This document shows, piece by piece, positions 49,001 through 57,401 of a stretch of DNA of 64,000 nucleotides; position 1 is the first letter of the stretch; each line of letters starts with the position of its first letter. A model generated the notes under the pieces. That model was not told the DNA's origin. It saw only the letters and a list, made by a program, of their open reading frames with translations, and did not search any database. Origin of the DNA: Castor canadensis (lineage: Eukaryota; Chordata; Mammalia; Rodentia; Castoridae); contig NC_133401.1 of the NCBI RefSeq assembly GCF_047511655.1, positions 13,610,001 through 13,674,000 of the forward strand, written 5' to 3'. Position numbers and translations under genes: made by a program.

Positions 49001-52000
49001 CTCTGGGAATAAGACAGGGAGAGGGGCAGCAAGAAGGTGAAATGCGAGGCGAGTCGGGGGGGAGATCTAGAGGCGGGTCAGGGCTTGGCCTGAGAATATG
49101 TGAGGGGTTTCACTTGGATGCTGGGGTAGTGTGGTGCCCAGGACGTCTTAGAGACTAAAAGTGGGGCCACGAGTTTTTCCCCATTTGTCATGATGGCAGG
49201 GACTGGGGTTGAGGGCAGGGGCTAATTTGAGTTGGGGGGCAGGAACAGCGCGGTGGTGGGGCTTAGACTAGGCATTGTGCCAGGGAGGGGTGTGTCTGGG
49301 GTGGGGCCTAAAGGATTAGCCTAACCTGAAGGCGGAGTCTTAGGAGCTGGTACCTTAACCAAAACTCTGGGACAGGGATGCCTGTTTCAGGGGCTGTAGG
49401 TGACACACGGGAGACACAACCTAACTTCAGGGTGGTGCGTCTCAGAAGTGGGTGTGGTTAAGGATGAAGGTGAAGCCCAGGGTGGAGTCTGAGGCTAGCG
49501 GGTCTCAGAGGCTTGGGGGCGTGGTCAAGGCTAGAACCCCATCTGGGTTAGAGGGCTGTGAGCCTCAGAGGCAGAGGGAGGGGTTTAGACTGAGCCTCAG
49601 TGCGTCGCAGTTAGGGAGGAATAGGTACGCAGGAGGCGCTCACCTGAGCCAAAAGGTGGGCAGAGCTGGCAGCCTCGGCCCCAAGCCTTGCCCACCCGGC
49701 TACAGCAACAGATCTGTTTGGTGATGTTGCGCAGAATGGGCAAGGAGCAGCCTCCATCGCGAAGCACGCGGAAGCAGGGGCCCTTCGCCTCTGAGATCAC
49801 GTGTTGGGCTGGGGGACAGGGAGGACATTCTTCAGGGCGGGGTGGTTGTGCAGCGGGCCTGAGGGATCTGGGAGGTAGGAGAATGGTCCCAGAGAGGGTT
49901 TGATAGGTGTGAGCAGTATTGGGGGGTAGGTATGAGGGAATTAAGGGTTCTGGGATGCTCTGGGATGACGTTTGGGGTCAGGGTGGGCTTGAGACCCAGC
50001 AGCCTCGGTCCCCTCCCAGAGGCTCACAGATGCAGCTGCTGCGGGATGAGTCGAGCAGGAAGCCATCAGGGCACACACATGTGTACCCGCCGCGTGTGTT
50101 GGCACACTCCCCATGCTGGCAGCGCCCACCTGTTGCGCACTCATCCACATCTATGAGGGTTGGGAAAGTCACCGTAGAATCAGGGATTCCATCCCTTGCC
50201 AGCCCACCCCTAGAGCTAATCCCCTGCCTCCCCTACTCCTCCTCACCTACACAGGATCCATTAACCCTCTCAAAGCCAGTCGGACACGGTCCATCTGGGC
50301 TACCTGCTCGGTTGGAGTTCCCTGTGGAGAGAGGAGAGGGGTGGGCCAGGAACGGATGAGTGGAGAGAGAAGTGGGAGAGGACAAAGGTGGGATGGGAGG
50401 GTGGCTTGAATGCAAGGTCAGCCCTTCACTGGCCTAAGTGAAGGTAATTTTGAAGCCTCCAGAAGTGCATGGATATGACCAAGGCCACAAAGACAGGTTG
50501 AGAGCTCAGAGTGTCCAAAATCAGAAAATAGGATGGGTGGTTCCAGAGTCATGTAGATAGATCTAAACTAGAAAGAATCCGTCTAACAGGGTAGGCCTAG
50601 CTAGAAACGGGTTTATCTATGAGGAGAGGAAGAGGAAAGGCGAGGTTCTCGTCCCTCCCCGGCTTCCAGGATCTCAGGGACGATCTGGGGCTTACCCAGG
50701 TGCTCCGAGCACGGCTGACAGTCGTGAACGCCCCAGGCCAAGCCGTCCCCTCCGCAGCAAACATCCTGCGTCCTGAGCCCGGGTAGCGGCGATGCACACT
50801 GTGGGGAAGTGTTGGGTGAGCGCGCCCGTGCGCGGTGGTACGCTCCGGACCCCTCCCCACGGGCCTACTCTCACTTCGCTTTCGCGCAGCTCCCGAAAGC
50901 AGTAACCGAAGCCCGAGGCGTCTGAGTAGCCGTCCTCGCGTGGCGCGCTCTGTGCCAACACCGTATAGGGCGCTGCCGCCTCTGCCCGTGCTGCCGCCTC
51001 AGCCCTGGCCACAGCCTCGGGGTCTGCCTCCTCCCAAGGCCCGGACACACGCTCCACCTGGTGCACTATCACCGATGCCTCCTGTGGGTGCTCCACGTGC
51101 ACGCTCACCATAGACGCCACGCCTGACGGGAGGCAGGATGGGCAAAGGGATGTCTACAAGGGTTCTTATGGGCTGGTACTAGAAATGAGAGGAAGGGCGA
51201 GTTGGGGAAGAGTACTCGAAAAAGCCAAGCTTGAGGTCTGAGGAGCAGTGAGATGGTTGACAGATTGGAAGGGACTTCGGCCATACTCTTCTCACCGTGT
51301 TCGTCGTCGCGGTGGTTGGCCAGCGGCATAGTGTACACGGAGCGGGTAAGACCTGGCATGGCTGGGACCGGGGGCCTGGCACCAGAAGAGTGCAACTGGC
51401 AGAACTTGCCAGCGAAGTCCGGGGGACAGAGGCAACGGTCAGGCTTCATGCACACACCGCCGTTGTGACAGATCAAGGGACATAGGACTGAAGGGAAAAC
51501 GAGGACACGCAAGGTCAGCACCATGCCTGGCAAGCACCCTTCCGGCCAACCCATCCAAACTAGGCCAGTCCCCAGCTCTGTAAGTAGGGCCTCAAGGTAG
51601 CACTCATTTGACATAGCTGTCTTGTAGCCCCGCCCAATTCGGGTCATTTGCATCGGCAGTGGTTCAGCCTTCTATGATACAGCCCCGCCCCCTAAATGGG
51701 CTCTTCATTCACTTCCTGTCACCTGCTTACTTCTGGAGTCCCGCGGATTCCACTTTCTTCCTGAGTACGCGGCGTTTCAGCCTCGCCCAGACAATGCTGT
51801 CCCCGCCCATTGGCTCGGCCCCCTCCATTCTGGCTCTTCCCTTAGCTTTTAGCCTTGCCGATGAATTCACCCCCCTTCCAAATCTGTGTTGTGCCGGTTC
51901 ACACTCACTCTGAGCCAGTCCACCACGTCCCAGCTCCGCCCACTGGCCATGCGCCCCTTTCTAGGTCACCCCACAACGCCTTCTACCCGCCGGATTCCTA

Positions 52001-55000
52001 ACTCCTAACCAAAGCGTCTAACCTGTCGCCTTTAACCCCGCCCATCCCTTTCCTCACTCTTGTTGGCTTTCCGTCACTCACGCCCCTCCCACTCTACCTT
52101 GTAGCTAGCTGAGACTATTCGCCCCGCCCACCACATCAATCTCCGCCCACTTCCCCTGAGACTGGCTCCAGAGTTCTTGCCCTCCCTTCCCGCCTCCGGT
52201 AGCTCCCGGGCGGGGCAACTAGCGGGAACGAGCCTCCTCTCCCCTCTGCGCGCCCTCCCTGGGCCCCAGGCCACCTCTGGGCGGGGCACTGCCAGCTGTG
52301 CGGCGGGGTAAACAAAGAGAGGGGTGCGGCGGGGGCAGGGCGGTGGCTCGACATTCCGGACCCTTGGGGAGCCCCGGGACCGCTGAGCCAAAGGAGGCCG
52401 GACGTGTCTTTCGAGGGCACCCCCTCCCTTTCTCTCCCGGGGCTGCAGAAAACAGCTGGAGACAGCTGTGCAGAGGGGAGGGAGGGGGCAGACGGCGGGG
52501 GCTGTCCTGGGACGCGTGTGTGGGATTCTGAGACACAACTGTAAGAAAGAAAGCACAGAAGAAAGCCACCTCAATTTACAAGGGTCAGGGGACAGGAGTC
52601 CTGGGAGACCAGCTAAAGGGCAGTACTCTGGGGTTCAAAGAGAGCTCAAGGTTTCTAGCACAGAGTGGGAGGCTAGCTCAGAGGAAACCAAGAGTCTTTC
52701 AAGTCCTTTTGGAGAGTTACCTAGAAAACAGGACTCTAGTGTTTTCCCGGGGGGGAGGGGGTGACCCATTTGAGAGTGGTGAGAACAGAGTTTAAATGGA
52801 GAAGTGGAATTCCTGGAAGTTTCCAGCACATAAGATCCTTAACTAGCTGGGCCCCCGAGACACTGTAGAAACCCCCTTTCCTCCCATCTGAGAGATTAGG
52901 GGCCCCAAAATTTTTGATTAATGGCTGCCTTTGGTGGGGGGATTAGCACAATTTGTAGTGTCCTCTTGGGAGAATCCACTGATGTGATCGAGAACAACTC
53001 TGGGGTTCTCTGAAGATGGGTGGGATCTACAGGTCCTGGGAGGAGGTCAGCTGGAAAAGCAGTACTTAGAGAGACAGGAATCTCTGTGAGACCAGGAAGC
53101 ATCCCTTGGAAATATGAGAAAACTCAGCCTTGTGTGAGATAAGAATTCAGTGGAGTTATTGGTGTTTAAGGCTTGTAGTCTAGGGTTTCTCCTGGAAGTG
53201 GGGAGAGATAGCCATGGGATAATCCTAGAGTTCTCCAAGGAGGGGCATAGTTCGGGGTGGGGGATTATCTCAAAAGACTGAGAGCCAACTCCACTGGAGG
53301 AGTCCCTCTCTGGAGTCTGTTGACAAGAGTGGAGAGGGAGCTTGGAGGTGTAGGGGCAGAAACTCTGAGCTCCCAGCTTAGGTGAAACAGACCAGGACTC
53401 CAGGTACTCTAATGGGAGTCCTGGAATAGCAGGGTCTGAGAGGCTTAACTAGGAAGCAAGATTCAAAAACGGGAAGGGTCTCTGACTGGGGCGCTGGGAA
53501 ACTGACCAGGTCTAGGGGCATTTCCCAGCTTCAGAAGGCATTTCTTGCCTTCTCTTGGCCTAAGTGTTTGCTCCCAGCCCAGCGCCCTGAGGGTGCCCAC
53601 ACCAGGGCTTGCCACTAGATAGATGGGCAAGGCCAACTCCTTGTCCCACCCCCCTGGAGGAACAGGGAGCTGAGGACATGGGGTCCCTCCGAGGTCAGTC
53701 CTCCTTCACATGCCCCTCCTTGTGCCTCCAGGGGCTTGGCACCCGCCTGGGCACGGCGCCTGGCACGGGCGCGTTGGGGCGGGGCCGGGAGGGAGTGAAG
53801 GAAGGAGGGAGGAAGGGGAGGAGAGAGGGAGTGGCAGCAGGCGGGGGCTCAAGAGGGAGATGAGCTCACGCCGGCCCGGGTTGGGCTGGCTGGGGGCCAG
53901 GCTGGGCGAGTTCTTGGCGCCAGGGGCCCCCACTCCCCACTCCGGAGGGCCTGAGGGGTGGGGGGCAGGGAGAACCCGACCCCCGAAGAGCCCGCTCATC
54001 CCCGCACTCTAGGACAACAGGTGGCGTGCCCTCTCCACCTCACCTGAACCCGGGAGGGCTCCCCATGTTTTGGGGTGTCGCAGCGCGCTCTCCTTCGGTT
54101 CCCTCCGCCCCCAGGGGGCGCCCCTTCCCCAGGCCTCCTATCTGGATTTCTGTCGCACGTGGGGCTCCTGCAACTCAGGTCGTGCAGAGAGACACCCCCT
54201 CCCCCTTTCTCTGAACCCTGGAACTCTTAGCTCTCCTTATCCCTAGCCCTCACATGCAATCGCAGGTTGGACTCTTCTAATCCCTACCACCCAAAGACAC
54301 TGAAACTGAGGCATCGCTCCACACTGCCCTGAAATTCTCCCTCTGTCCCTGGGGACCCATTACGCAGAGACTCAGAATTTAGGCCCCCTTCCCAGAAGTT
54401 CCCAGGCCCCTCAATTCTGAGATTCCCATTTTGACTGAAAGGCATGAAAGCCGGCCCCTCACGTGGGACACCACAAGTCCCTGAAAACTTGCAAAATCGG
54501 GACCCTCAGAACCCACTCCCCAAACCAGGAATTAGGAGCACCCTTCTTTACCCCAGAAACTCCCCAGCACTACTGCACTTGGAATCTGGGCTCCTTCTCC
54601 CAGGGGGATTGTCTCCCTCATCTCCGGGGGCCCTCCTCCCTCTGGGTACCCCTCCCTCGGGAGCATCATCCCGCACTCACAGGCGCGGAAGCCGGGTCCC
54701 CCCGGGGCCGCCCCGCCGGGCGCTCCGCTGTCCACGCTGGTGGCGTTGCGGGGCGCGCATGTCGGGGTACAGCGGGAGCCAGTGGGCCCATGGATGCAGC
54801 GCAGGCCACACACGGCCGGGGTGAAGCGCACGCGGAGACGCTCTCGAGGCCGGCCCAGCCCGGGCTGCGGCGCGAGCTGCGCCAACAGCACCAATAGCGA
54901 CACCCAGAGCAGCCGCGCGCCGCCCGCCATGGCTGCAGCGCTGCGCTCCGCCGCGCCGCCGCCCCAGCCCGCCCGAGGGGCCCGGCCGCGCCCGCCCGCC

Positions 55001-57348
55001 CGCGGGGGAGGGCGGCCGCGCCCCCGCTCAGGCCCCCCCCTCCCCACCACTCCCTCCCCGGCGGCCGCGCGGGGGCGCGTGGGGCTGGGCGCCTAGCCAG
55101 AGGCGCGAAGGCTGGGCGCTAGACTCGCAGGGGAAGGGGGGGCGCCCCCTCTGCCCCCACTCGCGCTCCAACAAGTGGATGGGGCCTGCAAGGGGTAAAG
55201 GGAACAGGTGGGGGCGGGAGGGTTTCCCCCCAGACAGAGCTAAATCCATTAAGAGGAAATTCATAAAGTGTAGTGGAGGCCGCATTTGGGGAGATGACTA
55301 AAGGCTGATCTGCCTAGGCTCAGAGAAAGGGTTTCATCTAGATAAGGAGCTATTATCGTACATCTGAGCAGCCAGGTGACACATGTGGGGAGAGGAGAAG
55401 GGTCGTTACACATGGGCACATGAAGGAAATAGGGGGGCTGGATCCTGGAGAGGAGCCTATCAGGGACACACTTGAAAATGCAGCCACACCCGCCCACTAC
55501 TCCCCACACCTGGCGGGAGACCTCAGATGGATAAAGGGAAAGGATGGATTAAGGTTGTGGGCGAGGGTCCTCACATCTGGATCTGGGAACCATCTGGAAG
55601 ACTTTAAGAAGGAGGGGACTCGTGGGCTGAAGGCCGCAGACGGAAGGGGACTTTTGAGGTTGATTCAGTATGAGTGTGTTCTAGTCTGGAGGTCGGGAGC
55701 TGGAGTAGGACAGTAGGGGCAGGGAAGGGTCAGGCAAGCAGTGAGCGGGGAAAGCGTTCAGCCCCCAGCCGGCCGGCAATTTTGGGCACTAGGTGCCAGA
55801 GCAGGCGCCAACCGGCACAATCGCTTTTGTTGTCTGGGCTGGTTCAGCCTCGTTCTCTGCTGGGCCAGCACCCCCCTCTTCGGCGGCGGGAGCCCGGACG
55901 CCTGGCTTCCCGGCCCCACCCCAACGGGTCAGCGCCTCTGGCCTGCGTCTAGTTCTGTCCCTGGCTCACCTCACACAGCTGGATGCCCAGATCCCTAGAG
56001 GTGGCCGCTTCCTGGGGGTTTGGGGTGGGCTAAGCTACAGTGAGGGGCGGGTAGGCAGCGACTGGACCGTGGGAACCAGACGGCTTTATCAGGCCAGGAA
56101 CCCCCCACCTCCCAGGCGGAGGAAAGGCGGATGTTCTTACCCCGGGCCTGGCCGGCAGGGGCGCGATGTGGGGGCCTCCTTTTCAGTAGTGCCCGGCCCC
56201 CAGGCCCTCTGGGCCGCCGTCGCCTCAGCAGAGCACGGGCCTCCTGTAGTCTGGGTGGGAGGGGCCAAAAAACGACTGTCACCTCAGTTAAGTTGACATT
56301 TCCCACCCCTTAGGAAAGGGTCCCCCATGCCATGAGGTCTTCCAGTAGCGGCTTCTCACAGCCACTAACCACCCCCCAATCCCTTATGTGAACAGGCTTT
56401 GAGTGGCCTTTAGACACTTGCCGGAAAAAAAACAAAGCCTTGGAAGAAACAGAAGAGCAAGAGAGGAGAGAAGAGGAGAAGAAGGGAAGGAGAGGAGAGG
56501 ACAGGAGAGGAGAAGCAGGGAGGAGGCAAAACTATGAGAGAAACAGAAAGACATGGGACATGAAGACAGAAACAGAGATAGAGACCCACAGACTGAGCCA
56601 GACAGGGAAAAGGAATAGAAACATTGGTACAGGCAAAAAGAGAGAGAGAGAAAGAGAGAGAGAATGGTGGCAAAGCTAGGTGACCCTCAGGGAGGATCTG
56701 GTAGGGGAGGGATCACACACTTACGTCAGCGGCTGCCAGTTGAGGGACACCTGTCTCTTCGTCAGGCTGGGGCTGGGGCTTGGCACTGGAGGTGCTGGGG
56801 TCAGGCACCGCTGGGGACCTGTACACTTTTCAGGTGGGCAGCTTCGGACCCTGCAGGAGGCTTCAGAGACAGCCAGGGGCTAAGTGGGGAAGGAGGGGAC
56901 TGAGTCTCTTTCTCATCCAGTGCATTCAGCTTTCCAGTTGGGATGGAAGCTGGGGTAGGGAGCCCCCAGCCCTTCTTCTCCTACCCCCTTTCACCCCCGA
57001 CCTCTACTCGACCTGGAAAAACCCACCTCGTATGCATCGGCTCCTCCTAGGTGTCTGGCCTAGGCAGCAGCGACAGGCAGCAACGCTATATAAATAGGGG
57101 GCGGAAGTCACTCAGGCCCCTAGAACCCCAGAACTCCCCAAAGGAGGGCAAGACAAAGCTTAAAGAATCTCCAAACAGGTATGTGACTATCTTGAGGCAC
57201 ATCTCTGCATACCTCAGTTTCCCCATCTGCACAATGGGAGGAGACAAATTGGCTTAGATTTTCCAGGAGTAAAGGCCACAAAAAACTTACTATTATGAGT
57301 CTTATGAAGTAGGTTGGTGGTAAGGTTTTATTGGAAAAGATATTTTAA

Positions 57349-57401
<53 letters not shown>

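Noticed and set aside
54463-54897. Plus-strand open frame of 144 codons opposite the LTBP4 short first exon
   Set aside because: Shadow of the coding exon in CpG-rich DNA; the residues show no domain.
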